Of a stretch of DNA of 64,000 nt, positions 11,307-20,811 are shown in pieces (position 1 is the stretch's first letter; the number at the start of each line of letters is the position of its first letter). Under the pieces are notes generated by a model. The model had not been told where the DNA came from and searched no databases. It saw only the letters and a program-made list of their open reading frames with translations. The DNA lies in contig CAUYUJ010001290.1 in assembly GCA_963575745.1 (NCBI GenBank), forward strand, positions 38,835-102,834, read 5' to 3'. This stretch comes from Prorocentrum cordatum. Taxonomy: Eukaryota; Sar; Dinophyceae; Prorocentrales; Prorocentraceae. Position numbers and translations under genes: made by a program.

Positions 11307-12121
11307 CTCCCGGCGACAAGGAGACGGAGGTGGATGAGTTGCATAACTATCAATCAGAGTGCGATGGGGACGCTGATTCGGATGCGGCCTTCCACGCATG
11401 GGATAATATGGCCACCCAGCGAGTGAGGGCAAATTTTTACTTGAAGCAGGCTGCTCTGCACCGTTTCTGTGAGGCTTTGCGCCGTGATGGGGGGGGGGAC
11501 GCGGACATCCAGAGAACCTGTGGGCTGTGTCGGTTGGACAAGATAAGGATGCACCGTATTGCAGGGTGGTGCTTCGGACATTGGCGGTGCTTGACATTCT
11601 ACTCAAGTGGTGCTCAACGGTTGATGGAACAACGCTTGCAGAGCCACATTAGGAACCTTTGTGTAACCTTTTGGCCTTAACTGTGGCCTTAACTGGCGCC
11701 TGGCGCTGTTCAAGACTTCAACTTTAACTTTCACTCTGCTTCGCCTGTGATATACAACGTAAACATGAACTAGTCGGCCTCCACGGTTTCTTCGTTGGAG
11801 GGCGGTCTGTGGAAGCATATGCTGCTGATCGGCTGTTGCTTTGATCAATGCAGTAAAACGGCATTGTATGGCCGTGGAACACGTTTTGGGTAGCCTTTCC
11901 ACCAGCTCTTACACCATTCTCTAACCCGTTCCAACACCTTTGCATTCTCACATGTTGTGTTGCATCCTTTTCCTTGTTCCTGCATCCTATTCCGATGCCT
12001 ATGCCTCAGTGGCTCGGCAGTGATGATAAGTGGTGCCTTCTCTAGCTACCCTGTGCTCCGTTTGGGAGTCTTAGGGCTCAGCTGTCACAGCTGTCCGCGC
12101 CCTGACTCAAACTCAAAAAAA
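11307..12121 (+). mobile_element. Rearranged 3' fragment of a non-LTR retrotransposon (element 2 family)
   Basis: The last ~370 bases (about 11,750-12,121) are nearly the same as the end of element 2 (25,430-25,859), including the words 'ttttccttgttcctgcatcctattcc' in part, 'cctcagtggctcggcagtg' and 'cagctgtcacagctgtccg', and the same terminal 'caaactcaaaaa'. The 5' part (11,307-11,690) is open for 116 codons but resembles none of the other element proteins. The 3' end abuts cctggttggcggtttaccgccgg, the second half of an H hairpin, and the 5' end cuts the first half, so this copy also sits in the hairpin. Confidence 0.75.
11750..11860 (+). pseudogene. Remnant of permuted RNase H domain
   Basis: In one frame the sequence reads a decayed version of the FDGGRSVEG segment of element 2 RNase H, here FFVGGRSVEA. 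The catalytic Asp is replaced by Val and a stop follows soon after. It is a dead relic of an ORF2 C-terminus. Confidence 0.65.
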
Positions 12122-12370
12122 CCTGGTTGGCGGTTTACCGCCGGCTCCCAGTTTTGGGTCGCAGCGGGTCCGGCGGCGTTTCGGGCGGCGTCCACGCGTA
12201 CCTGCATGCGCGCAGGCACGCATGGAAGCGTGCTTGGCAGCGCTTCAGAAGCTCGGCAGGTGAGCCCCCCAGAGCTCTCCAGGAAAGATTTCCCGTCCCG
12301 GAGAGTCTCTTCGCTCTCCGGGTTTTGGACGCTACCAAGTCTCTTCGCTCTCCGGAGAGTCTCTTCGCTC
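12122..12370. repeat. Half hairpin and F module (5' flank of element 1)
   Basis: Begins with the 3' half of an H hairpin left by the previous insertion, then an F module (gcgcttcagaagctc...gagccccccagagctctcc...gctctccgggttttggacgctaccaagt). This is followed by two partial repeats of 'gagagtctcttcgctctccg'. Element 1 starts inside the last of these, with TCCG shared between flank and element. Confidence 0.7.
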
Positions 12371-12392
12371 TCCGTAGCCATTTTGGCTCAAG
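12371..12392 (+). other. Dinoflagellate spliced-leader sequence (retrotransposed copy)
   Basis: All 22 bases agree with the known dinoflagellate leader, including the T at the variable first position. It is followed by 'cgtctgg', not by the GT donor that a spliced-leader RNA gene would have. It is therefore the 5' end of a reverse-transcribed mRNA and not an SL gene. Confidence 0.95.
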
Positions 12393-12736
12393 CGTCTGGA
12401 TCAAGGCGTCTGAATCCCACAGGCGTCTAGGCGCGTGGGTGGGGGGTGCGTCGCCGCGGGCGGCGCGGCAGCCATCGCTGCCTTCTTCGTCTTCTTCGGG
12501 TTCAGCGAGATCGAGGTCAGCTAGGCCGCTGCACTTGTTATTGTTATTGTGTGGGCTAGGCTGCCTGCACTTGTTTGCGGCAATAGTCTCTTTCCCTCTC
12601 TCTTGGAACGACGGAGTGCTGGGGATCTGACTTCAGTCACGCGGACTGGGACTATCTTGCTAGACAGGTCGGGACACCTCGAGGTGACAGGAGAGCTGTT
12701 ATTTGTGTGCCATCGCTCACACCAACAGTACCGTTT

Positions 12737-12825
12737 GTGCAGGGTGAAGGTTACGATTTCAATATCTTGCGTAACCACTTCGTGCAGGGTGAAGGTTACG
12801 ATTTCAATATCTTACGCAGCCACAG
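12737..12825 (+). repeat. 45-bp tandem duplication in the 5' UTR of element 1
   Basis: 'gtgcagggtgaaggttacg...' starts at 12,737 and again at 12,782 with a few differences. It lies upstream of ORF1 and no function is visible. A second short repeat (gcaggttcttcagtt) follows at about 12,843 and 12,881. Confidence 0.85.
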
Positions 12826-12873
12826 AAGGAAGATGGCTGCTGCAGGTTCTTCAGTTCCAGTGTTGCACCAGCG

Positions 12874-13930
12874 ATGCCAGCAGGTTCTTCAGTTTCAGGT
12901 GCTCCAGGCTTGCATGCGGTGGGCCAGGAAATGACAATTGATGATGGGGGTGGGGCGTTTGCTAGAGCTGTCCGTGCTCGTAATGTCAAAGGAGCAGGGA
13001 AAGGAGAAGGAGGAGGTGCGGGGCAAACGTTGGGTGCGAATGAGGTTGCCCAGGAAGCAGGCCTTGACATTGAACAGATGTTTCGATCCATCATGACGGG
13101 GCAACAGACTATGACGGCTGACATGCAATCGTTCAGGAACTCTATTCGTACGGAAATGGACGGTCTGAAAACATCTGGACTCCAGGGTATAAAAAACAGA
13201 ATCGGCGATCCAGGACCTCACCAATGAAGTTCAGAAGCTCAAGCAGGGGGACGGGCTGTCGGTAGCAAGTGGATCCACGAAGGCGGGTACGGACAGGCAC
13301 GATCCTGGTTGGAATCCACGTTATGTTGAGTTCAAAGGGTGGGTTTCAAGGGAGGGATGGAGGAACCGTGAGATACGTCAGCGGGAGGCTCTGTCACAGG
13401 AGGCACTGACGACGGCGATGAATGGCCTCATTGACTCTAAACAAATTGATGCTACACAGAGGGTGGCACTGGACTTGGATCGGACGGTTCAGGAGAATAC
13501 TGGTAGATATTGGCCGTACACGAGGGGTAGGATCTATTTCAAGCCAGGTACATCCTCTGAGATCCTATGGGAAGCGAAACGTGTGTGGGAGAATGACTAC
13601 AGGCGGGGACTCACTTCATTGCCTCCCAATGTGCGATTTCAAGTTGAATGCCAGCCATGGAAGATAGAACATGTTCGGGCGGTAGGACGGTTTCAAGCAC
13701 TATTTTCTGATATCAAGAAAAATGCGACGGCTATTCTTCGAGGTGAGACGGGTCCGCCAATGACATATATGTGGTATATGCCGAATGCTGATGATACTAC
13801 ACAAAAGACTTTGATTGCAGAATGGGGACCGACAAAAGGATGGAACCTCTATGGTGATAATTTGACACACGTTGAGCCCGATATTAATCAGGTGCAGTTT
13901 CTTCAGACACTACGGTGCCCGAATCATTGA
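12874..13930 (+). pseudogene. Element 1 ORF1 (coiled-coil protein with conserved C-terminal domain), frameshifted
   Basis: The N-terminal part runs in one frame from about 12,874 (possible ATG there) to a stop near 13,227. The rest runs in the +1 frame to the TGA at 13,928-13,930. The switch lies at or just after the A6 run near 13,190, because the second frame already reads a coiled-coil-like stretch (IQDLTNEVQKLK) upstream of the first frame's stop. Residues before it (MFRSIMTGQQTMTADMQS...) are also helix-forming. The C-terminal ~120 residues carry a pattern shared with the other elements: VGRFQALF, then RGETGPPMTYMW, then a WxL segment. By position this should be the RNA-binding ORF1 protein of the element, but no zinc knuckle or RRM is visible and the C-terminal domain is not one I recognise. 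One base change would reopen the frame, so a sequencing error is possible. Confidence 0.75.
13928..13930 (+). other. In-frame TGA between ORF1 and ORF2 of element 1
   Basis: The stop is followed by CGG and by open frame 0 straight into the endonuclease (first motif ATWNV about 11 codons on), with no ATG between. TGA followed by C is a context that favours readthrough in many eukaryotes. See the same arrangement at 21,818, 38,660 and 44,417. Confidence 0.8.
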
Positions 13931-16900
13931 CGGGGCGGTAGGGCTGCGACAGAGACCGTGGTCGCAACCTGGAATGTGCAGAAAATATCCGACGGTCAAG
14001 TACCCAACCTGGTCGCTGCATGTGAAGCCAGGTCAATTCAAATGGTGTGCCTGCAAGAGTGTGAGCATACCAGTGCAAATACTTTTAACAGATGTGGATG
14101 GGAGATTCACTATAGCTCCTGCTCTAAGGCGGCGGTTGCATGGTGCAGGGATTGGGCACCACATGTGATTGCTCGACGGAGTGGGGTACGATTTGCGTGT
14201 GTTGAATTCAGGGGTGCTCTAGCTACATCAGTGTATCTACCATGTGTGATGCGTGATGTGGACCACTTGGGGGAATATTTAGATGTACTTACTAAGTGCA
14301 GTGTTACTATGTTTCAAACGACACAGGCTGGAGTCATACCATGGGTGGGGATGGATGCTCAGACGGAACTTGAACCAGATATGCTGGGAATGACGGGAGG
14401 AGGTCTTATGCAGGTGGACGGGAGGAGGGAGGAGGCGAACTATCATGCAGAAAGGAGGGACATGCTGATGAGGTTCATGAGTACTTGGGGGATCTGTGCG
14501 GCGAACACATATGGAGACCGACGTATCACACATATACCGTACTGTTCCACACATGTGCAGCGTGTGCTTGACTATATACTCATCCCTACACATTGGTGCG
14601 CGGATGAGGCAAGAGCTCACCAGGAAATGAGATGCCAGGTCCAGTTTGTGGAACCCATCAAAGCTACGCCAGGTATACGTGCAAAAGCCAGTGCCTACAG
14701 TGATCACGCTCTGGTCTGGGTAAATCTCAAGACGACGGAGATCAGGCGCCCAGCTTTGCCACCCCGCCCGGTGTCCATGGTTGGCTGGCAGCCGACGGAC
14801 GACACGGCGAGGAACATGTTTCGTGTGCTTGCGGATGTGTCGATTGAGGGACTTGCATCGGACACGGTAGGGACGGACCTGCAGCAGGTCGGACGGGTAC
14901 TCTTGGAGACGGCAAAGCTTGTGGACCACACTAAGGGGCGCCCCAACTGCAAACCTATTCAGAGGCCCAGGGAGCTCATAGAGGTGGAGTCTGCCATCAG
15001 GCGTGGGGCCCTTGGGAATACTCGTAAACAACTGCTGCGTAGGAGGAAGACCCTTAGGAGACAGCATAGGAGGAACCAACTCCTGCAGGACCACAGGGGA
15101 TCCAGTAAGACCTCACGGTGTATCCTCAAGGAGCTGGAGTGTGAGGGTGTGCTGACAATGGACAGGACTAGGTGGAGTACGGAGATCACTAGGTATGCGA
15201 CGGCGTCCTACACGAACTCGGAGGAGGAAAAACGGACTTTGGAGGCCTTTCAGGAACTCAGACACAACGACCGTGGGGTGGAGGGAAGAGTCATCACGAT
15301 GGGCATGCTCATGCAGGCTCGTGCGTCTTTGAAGCCTGGCACGGCACCCGGCAGCGATGGAGTCGTTGCGGAGGTCATTCGTGAGTTGCCGTGGAGGAGC
15401 CTCTTGTTTGTGCGGCGTGCTTTCCAGAGGATTTTCGAGCAGGGAGCCTCCAGCCCTGAGACGTGGAGGCAGCTCAGTATCCAACTTGTGCCGAAGATGA
15501 GGGATGCTACACGACTCTCCAACACCAGAGGGATTTGCCTGATCAGTGTGATGAGTAAATGGTACATGGCATGTGTGTTGCAGTTTATTGATGTATTTCC
15601 TGTGAACCGACGGTTGTGCACATACGGATTTGAAAAGGATCAGAAGGTTACTAACGTCACGGCACCACTATCACATCTTACTAGACATGCAAATGTGTGG
15701 GGGAAGGCGGAGTCCATGCACGTGGGAGTCTTGGACATACACAAAGCTTTCGATAATGTCACACTGCACACTATCATCAAGGCCATGCTGTACCTTAAGT
15801 ACCCTGTGTGCCTCATCAGAGCCATTGTGGAGCCCATGCTGGATAACATTGCTACCTTTGAGTTTCAGAACGTGTGCGGCGATGAGGTGAGATACAACAA
15901 ATCGGTCCGAACGGGAGGTAAGGAGGGACCCATACTTTTCAATATTGTCTTGGAGGCCATCTGGGGATCTGTGATTCAGACTTGGGATACCTTAGGATAC
16001 GGTGTCCGACTGGAAGGGGAGGGAACGGACGGTGCTCTTGTACACCACTTCTTGTGGGCGGACAATGTTGCGCTCTGTGCTGCATCGCAGCTCCAGCTAC
16101 AACAGATGATCGGTATGATGACGGTAACGCTCAGACGGGCAGGGATGGACTGGAAGGAGGACTCTTTGGCGTATGTACTTTTTGGCCAGACGTACACAGG
16201 TGGCGATCCGCCGCTGCTCTGCCCGCTCTCGCCAGCCACCTGTGCGATTTCTGGAGATGAGGATCTCCCAGAGCACTTGCGCTCTACTGTCGTTATGCCG
16301 AGGAAGGAGGAGGTGGAGGTACTAGGAGTGAAGCTCAGCTCGGAAATCAAGGGATATCACGGCTTGTATCATCGACTGGAGAAAGGGAGGAAGGCCTATT
16401 TTGCCGACATCCAGTTTTATCGCTCCAGATCGGTCTCACTCAAAGAGAAGTTTCGCAGGTATGCCGCTCGTGTGCAGTCTGTGGTGTACCACGGATGTAT
16501 AGGCTGGCCGTGCAATCTACGACTGCTGGAGAGGATTAAGGTCTGGGAGGGGAGGTGTCTCAACGGTATGCGAGGATTACACAAGAGGGAGGAGGAGACG
16601 TGGGAGGAGTTCAGGGACAGGACCACACCGAAGTCATACGAGCTATTCTTGCAGGCTGGCCACTGCAGTCTCCTAGAGAAGGTGGCCCGAGCCAATTTCG
16701 AGTTTGCGTTGGAGCTGGCCCAGTTTCATGATCGGGCCTTCGCCTCCACGGACTTGCGTGGGGCACGAGCCTGGCGTCAGACGCTGCAGGCCATGTTACA
16801 CTGTGCGGGGGAATGGTCTCTACGGAGGGACACACTTGTATCCATGTTCACGGGAGCCAGGAGGAGGGAAGGTACGAGGAGAGTGGGAGGGAGAGCGCAT

Positions 16901-17713
16901 GCAAGCACTGACAGCTGGCATTGTCTTATGCTGGCGGCGAGTGGTAATTTACGTTGGTTCAGCATCAAGTGGAATGCGACGGACTGGTGGAATGTAGTTG
17001 CGTGCATGACAAAAATACAGCCTCGATGGGAGCCCATCTTCAGGAAACCGCCCTGTGCTCCTTGCCCTGTGGATACGTGGGACTCCCCTGAGGACTCCGA
17101 CAGGCTCGCTCGTAGGATTGCCCACGGATATAACAACGAAACTGTCTGGCAGGAGGGCTCGGAGAGCTCATTGTTGGTTGAAATGACTGGTGATAGTATG
17201 TGTGTGGTGAACTGGGCCCGAGGGATCTGGGAATGCCGTGATCGTTCGTACCGCAGGAGAGTGCACGGTCTACAAAACGATATGAATCAACTGGCGGAGG
17301 ATTACGACATCAGGTGTGCCACTGTAGGGACGGATCCGTGGAAGCATATCTACAGAGAGTTCAATTGTGTTGCGGATGAGTTGACTTGGGAGGCGAGGAG
17401 GGGAAGGACGGGAAGATGGATTGACTTCAGATATTTACGACAACAGAGACATTGTATCAAACGTATCCGTGGAGGATGGGACGGTGGCGTGAGTGTTGAA
17501 GGCTCTGCTCTAGGTTGCTATGTGGAGGTCTCATTTGGGGACAACCACTGGCGACGAGTTTTCCAGGAGGCTTCTTTACTCCCTCTGGGGGCCACTGTTA
17601 CAGATAGCGAGCTCACAGCTTGTGAACGCCTGCTCCAAGGTGTTCGGCAGATTATCTCTGAGATCCTCGGGCCTCCAACCCCAAAGAGGTTGAGAGGGCG
17701 TGAGGGACCCTAG
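13931..17713 (+). CDS. Element 1 ORF2: endonuclease, reverse transcriptase, permuted RNase H
   Basis: 1,260 codons, uninterrupted, in the same frame as ORF1. Residues ~10-270 form an apurinic-like endonuclease (WNV, LQE, VYLP, MDAQTE, VLDYIL, SDHAL). The usual DxN is DAQ here, so cutting activity is doubtful. RT spans about 450-790: APGSDGV, the LDIHKAFDN motif A, RTGGKEGPILFN motif B, and the WADN box (Asp near 710) in place of YxDD. After a linker containing an REEETWEEF segment come RNase H motifs in permuted order: GDS (Asp ~1,087), REFNCVADELTWEAR, then WDGGVS (Asp ~1,183) and TDSEL (Glu ~1,226). It should nick target DNA, prime cDNA synthesis and remove template RNA. The first in-frame ATG lies after the WNV motif, so a separate ATG start would lose the domain's first strand. 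The ORF ends TAG shortly before the element's 3' end. Confidence 0.9.
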   Translation, partial: RGGRAATETVVATWNVQKISDGQVPNLVAACEARSIQMVCLQECEHTSANTFNRCGWEIHYSSCSKAAVAWCRDWAPHVIARRSGVRFACVEFRGALATSVYLPCVMRDVDHLGEYLDVLTKCSVTMFQTTQAGVIPWVGMDAQTELEPDMLGMTGGGLMQVDGRREEANYHAERRDMLMRFMSTWGICAANTYGDRRITHIPYCSTHVQRVLDYILIPTHWCADEARAHQEMRCQVQFVEPIKATPGIRAKASAYSDHALVWVNLKTTEIRRPALPPRPVSMVGWQPTDDTARNMFRVLADVSIEGLASDTVGTDLQQVGRVLLETAKLVDHTKGRPNCKPIQRPRELIEVESAIRRGALGNTRKQLLRRRKTLRRQHRRNQLLQDHRGSSKTSRCILKELECEGVLTMDRTRWSTEITRYATASYTNSEEEKRTLEAFQELRHNDRGVEGRVITMGMLMQARASLKPGTAPGSDGVVAEVIRELPWRSLLFVRRAFQRIFEQGASSPETWRQLSIQLVPKMRDATRLSNTRGICLISVMSKWYMACVLQFIDVFPVNRRLCTYGFEKDQKVTNVTAPLSHLTRHANVWGKAESMHVGVLDIHKAFDNVTLHTIIKAMLYLKYPVCLIRAIVEPMLDNIATFEFQNVCGDEVRYNKSVRTGGKEGPILFNIVLEAIWGSVIQTWDTLGYGVRLEGEGTDGALVHHFLWADNVALCAASQLQLQQMIGMMTVTLRRAGMDWKEDSLAYVLFGQTYTGGDPPLLCPLSPATCAISGDEDLPEHLRSTVVMPRKEEVEVLGVKLSSEIKGYHGLYHRLEKGRKAYFADIQFYRSRSVSLKEKFRRYAARVQSVVYHGCIGWPCNLRLLERIKVWEGRCLNGMRGLHKREEETWEEFRDRTTPKSYELFLQAGHCSLLEKVARANFEFALELAQFHDRAFASTDLRGARAWRQTLQAMLHCAGEWSLRRDTLVSMFTGARRREGTRRVGGRAHASTDSWHCLMLAASGNLRWFSIKWNATDWWNVVACMTKIQPRWEPIFRKPPCAPCPVDTWDSPEDSDRLARRIAHGYNNETVWQEGSESSLLVEMTGDSMCVVNWARGIWECRDRSYRRRVHGLQNDMNQLAEDYDIRCATVGTDPWKHIYREFNCVADELTWEARRGRTGRWIDFRYLRQQRHCIKRIRGGWDGGVSVEGSALGCYVEVSFGDNHWRRVFQEASLLPLGATVTDSELTACERLLQGVRQIISEILGPPTPKRLRGREGP

Positions 17714-17771
17714 GGACTCTGCACGGCTAGGGCGCACGCGCCCTGTGTAGCCGACCCCAACACCCAACCAA

Positions 17772-20391
17772 GTGCTTCAGGAGAGCCCCCCAGAGCGCTC
17801 CAGGACAGGTTTTCTGTCCCCGAGCGTCTCTTCGCTCTCGGGGTTTTGGGCGCTGCCAAGTTGGCGGACCCCGCCCAGGCGGACATTGTGGTGACCTGGG
17901 ATTGGTTTTTCGAAGATTCTTAGAGATTTCGAAAATTCGTTCTGGGAATTCAGATTTTTATTCTCTGCAGTGGTTCATGGCGCTTTCGATGGCGCAATTC
18001 CCAGGGCTCTAGCTTCATTATTGGGATCAAAAGACTAGGAGGAACCGACGTTCTGTAAAACCTGAAAAAAGCGTGTCTTCAGTTTTTAAGCTCATATCAA
18101 CGAACTGACTTCTCTTGTTATCTGGGGGCTGATCTGGTCTCTCCAGAGCTCTACGAGGGTCCCGGCGATAAACCTGGTTGACGGTTCACTGCCGGCTCCC
18201 AGTTAGAAGCCGGACGGTGGTGGTGCCCGCCAGCAGGCCATCTTCGGCGCCCCGGAATCCCCGCAGCAACTCGCCGGAGATCGCAGCGGGTCGGGGGGGG
18301 CGCTTCTGGCCCGCGTATACGCGTGCCTGCACGCGTGCAGGCTCGCGTGGAAGCGCGCCTGGCCGCGCTTGAGAAGCGCTTCAGGAGAGCCCCCCAGAGC
18401 GCGGCACGAAATCTTTGCAGAGTTGCCTCTTCGCTCTCCGGGTTTTTGACGCTACCAAGTAGCTCATCTGCAGCACGAGTAAAACCAAGCGAATCTCTAC
18501 AAGTTCCAAGGAACTAGCAGAGTACGAATGGTTCTTCAGCCCGATCGCTGATAGCAGACTGAGTTCAGGTGTCTAGATACTTTCAAAGAGCGCGCCTGCT
18601 GATTCTCCCTCGATTGCTTTGCCACAGAGCTCTGGAGCCCATCTGTAGCTCCAGTGGCGTCAAGAAAATCAATTCCATCACCGCAACAACTTGGTAGCAT
18701 CCAAAACTCGGAGCGCGAAGAGGGGGCTCATTTCTGAAGCGCTGCCACGCACGCTTCGACGCGTGCCTGCACGCGTGAAGGCACGCGTGGACGCGTGCCG
18801 GAAGCGCTCCCGGACGGGCTGCCGGGGCCGGCGAGTTGCTGCGAGGATCGTGAAGCGGCGGAGTTGGGCTGCTGGCGGGCAGCACCACCGTCCGGCTTCT
18901 CATCTGAAACCCTATAGCTCCCAGGGAGCTCCCCGGGAATAACAAAGGATGACTAGTTCGTCGTCTTCTGCGCTGATAATAGATCCAATCCAAGTACCTC
19001 GTAGGGTTCGTCGGCGAGATGAGCTAAGAGGAATTCGGGCGCAGTGTGGAGCTCGTACCTCATAGAGCTTTTCGGCAAGACGAGCTAATTCGGGCGAAGG
19101 GTGGAGCTAGTACCTTGTCGTTGTCCAAAACCCGGATAGCCAAGGGAGAGACGCGCGCGCACGGCTCTCGCCGCGTATGCAACGCCCCAGCCCTGCTCCC
19201 GGCGCCGCGCGTGCTCCCGCTCTCGCCTCAGACTGCGCTGCACGCGGTTTCTGCGTGTAGTGCGGCCAGACGCGCGTCTTAAACGTGCGCGGAGACCCTG
19301 GAAAGCGCGTGAAGCGGAGCTCGACGGTCGCTGGGAAGCGCGCCTGAAGCGCTTCTGAAACGCTGACAGCGACGCTATCACGCGTGCCTGCACGCGTGGG
19401 GGCACGCTGTCTGGGATGCTTCGCGAGGCTGGGGTGCTTTGTTTCGCGAGGCCTCTGAAGCACGCACCTCGTAGAGCTCTTCGTCATACCTCGTAGAGCT
19501 CTTCGGCAAGATGAACTAAGAGGAATTCGGGCGCAGGGTGGAGCTAGTTGGAGACCCGACATTAAGAGACAATGTGGCGACTTGGAGTCGGTTTTGCTGA
19601 GATTTGAAAGATATCTGACAGTTCATTTTGAGAAACCAGTTTTTTCGCACCTGTAGTGGGTTATGACGCGTGCGCTGTGAAATTTTCAGGCCCGTAGGTG
19701 CAGTATTACTATTAAAACACTTGGAGCAACCGACTGTGTTCCGAGTCATCTTGACACGCGTTGATGGTTTTCTGAAATTTAACTCGAGATATAGGAGAGC
19801 TACAACGCTGATGCTTGCAGAAACTGATTCAGAATCATCAGGCGCGTTCGTCTCTTGCATCCAGAGGTCTGAACTCGGTCTGCTGCTCGAGCTAGGTCCG
19901 TAAAACTATTCGTATTCTTCGAGTTATTTGAACAAGTGCTGTCGGTTTTCTGTACTTAACTGAAGATTTCGAATAGCTACAGAGCTGGTGCGCACATAAA
20001 CAGGCGCGTTCGTCTGTTGCATCGAGCGGTCTGAACTCGGTCTGATACTCGAGCTTGGTCTGCGGAACTATTCGTATTCTTCGAGTTCTCAGGCGCTGTC
20101 GGTCTTCTGTATTTAACTGGAGCTTACAGAGCTGATACGCACAGAAACCGATCCAGAATCATCAGGGGCGTTCGGCTGAAGCATCTAGAGCTCTGAACAC
20201 AGTCTGCTACTCGAGCTAGGTCCGCAAAACTATTTGTATGCGCCCGTTTTTTTTTTTTTTTATCGAACTGATGGTGATTTTTCACTTAACTCGAGCTGCA
20301 GATGAGCTTGAGAGCACTTCGGCACGGAAATCTTGAAGACAACTTCCTTAATGTATTCTGGGCAGCGCTGGACGAGAAAAAAGCTACGAAC
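17772..20391. repeat. Repeat mosaic rich in F modules, with D and E modules
   Basis: No gene is seen. F modules lie at 17,772-17,865, about 18,200-18,460, 18,690-18,940 (reversed) and 19,110-19,470. They carry CACGCGTG-type short palindromes and the word ctcttcgctctc. A D module with an H hairpin (18,162-18,195) lies between the first two, and a D module with A pieces lies at about 18,990-19,740. E units run from about 19,740 to 20,250, followed by a poly-T run near 20,250. About 100 bases at 18,205-18,290 recur inverted at 18,825-18,905 (agaagccggacggtggtg / caccaccgtccggcttct). Confidence 0.7.
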
Positions 20392-20430
20392 TGGCTCAAG
20401 CCATTTTGGCTCAAGCCATTTTGGCTCAAG
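20392..20430 (+). other. Tandem relict spliced leaders
   Basis: A truncated leader (tggctcaag, 20,392-20,400) is followed by two head-to-tail copies of ccattttggctcaag (20,401-20,415 and 20,416-20,430). A further 15-mer, ctctacgagctcaag, keeps only the leader's last six bases. The copies begin just after the internal AG of the leader (CCGTAG|CCATTTTGG), as expected when that AG served as acceptor in a later round of trans-splicing. This is the known signature of repeated mRNA-to-DNA recycling in dinoflagellates. Confidence 0.9.
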
Positions 20431-20567
20431 CTCTACGAGCTCAAGTGCAGAGAGGTGCCCTTTTGTTCCTCTTACTGTACACGGTGCCTCAGTGTCGGTT
20501 TTGCCTGAGTGCCTTTGGATCCAGATTACACATTGACAGTCCAGATCGTTGGAGTACCGTTTACTTC

Positions 20568-20700
20568 TTGTGAGGACATCAATTTCTTGTGAGGACATCT
20601 GTACTTTCTTGTGAGGTCATCTGTACTTCTTGTGAGGACATCTGTTCGACATTACGACAGATTCTAAGCGTTTGCGTGAGGACATCAATTTCTTGGAACA
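20568..20700 (+). repeat. Short repeats in the 5' UTR of element 2
   Basis: The word cttgtgaggacatc (with variants) occurs about five times at roughly 20-base spacing. It lies between the leaders and ORF1. A comparable but different short-repeat block is found at 52,440-52,800 in the related 52-kb element. Role unknown. Confidence 0.8.
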
Positions 20701-20811
20701 GTGGGGGTTTCCAGAGGAGTTCAAGTATTCGAACACCGTCACTTTCGCAGCGATGTCCCAGCAGGTGAGCCCTGTTGTAAGAAGAGTAAGGCTGAGGGTG
20801 AGGATGAGGAT

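Larger units (their letters stand above)
12371..17771 (+). mobile_element. Element 1: full-length non-LTR retrotransposon starting with a spliced leader
   Basis: Starts with a complete 22-nt dinoflagellate spliced leader, then about 480 bases of 5' UTR, ORF1 (broken by one frameshift), an in-frame stop, an intact ORF2, and about 58 bases of 3' UTR ending 'cacccaaccaa'. No LTRs are seen. The complete leader shows that the template was a capped, trans-spliced RNA copied to its 5' end. This is the only insertion in the window not placed in an H hairpin; it lies between F modules, and the 5' junction shares TCCG with the flank. The exact 3' end is inferred from where the F module resumes (gtgcttcaggagagccc). 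Confidence 0.85.

Noticed and set aside
11330..11680. 116-codon ORF in the 11.3-kb fragment as a host gene
   Set aside because: It lies inside an element fragment bounded by the two hairpin halves, and no family is recognised. Kept only as part of the mobile element.
12371..12392. Spliced-leader RNA gene
   Set aside because: The leader is followed by cgtctgg, not by a GT donor and an SL RNA body, and it directly precedes a retrotransposon 5' UTR.
13190..13235. Programmed +1 frameshift in ORF1 (element 1 and also element 2 near 21,045, both CAR-TGA and both +1)
   Set aside because: In element 1 the coiled-coil reading resumes upstream of the stop, at an A6 run, whereas in element 2 the break is after the coiled coil. 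The positions differ, so two separate frame errors are more likely than a shared site.
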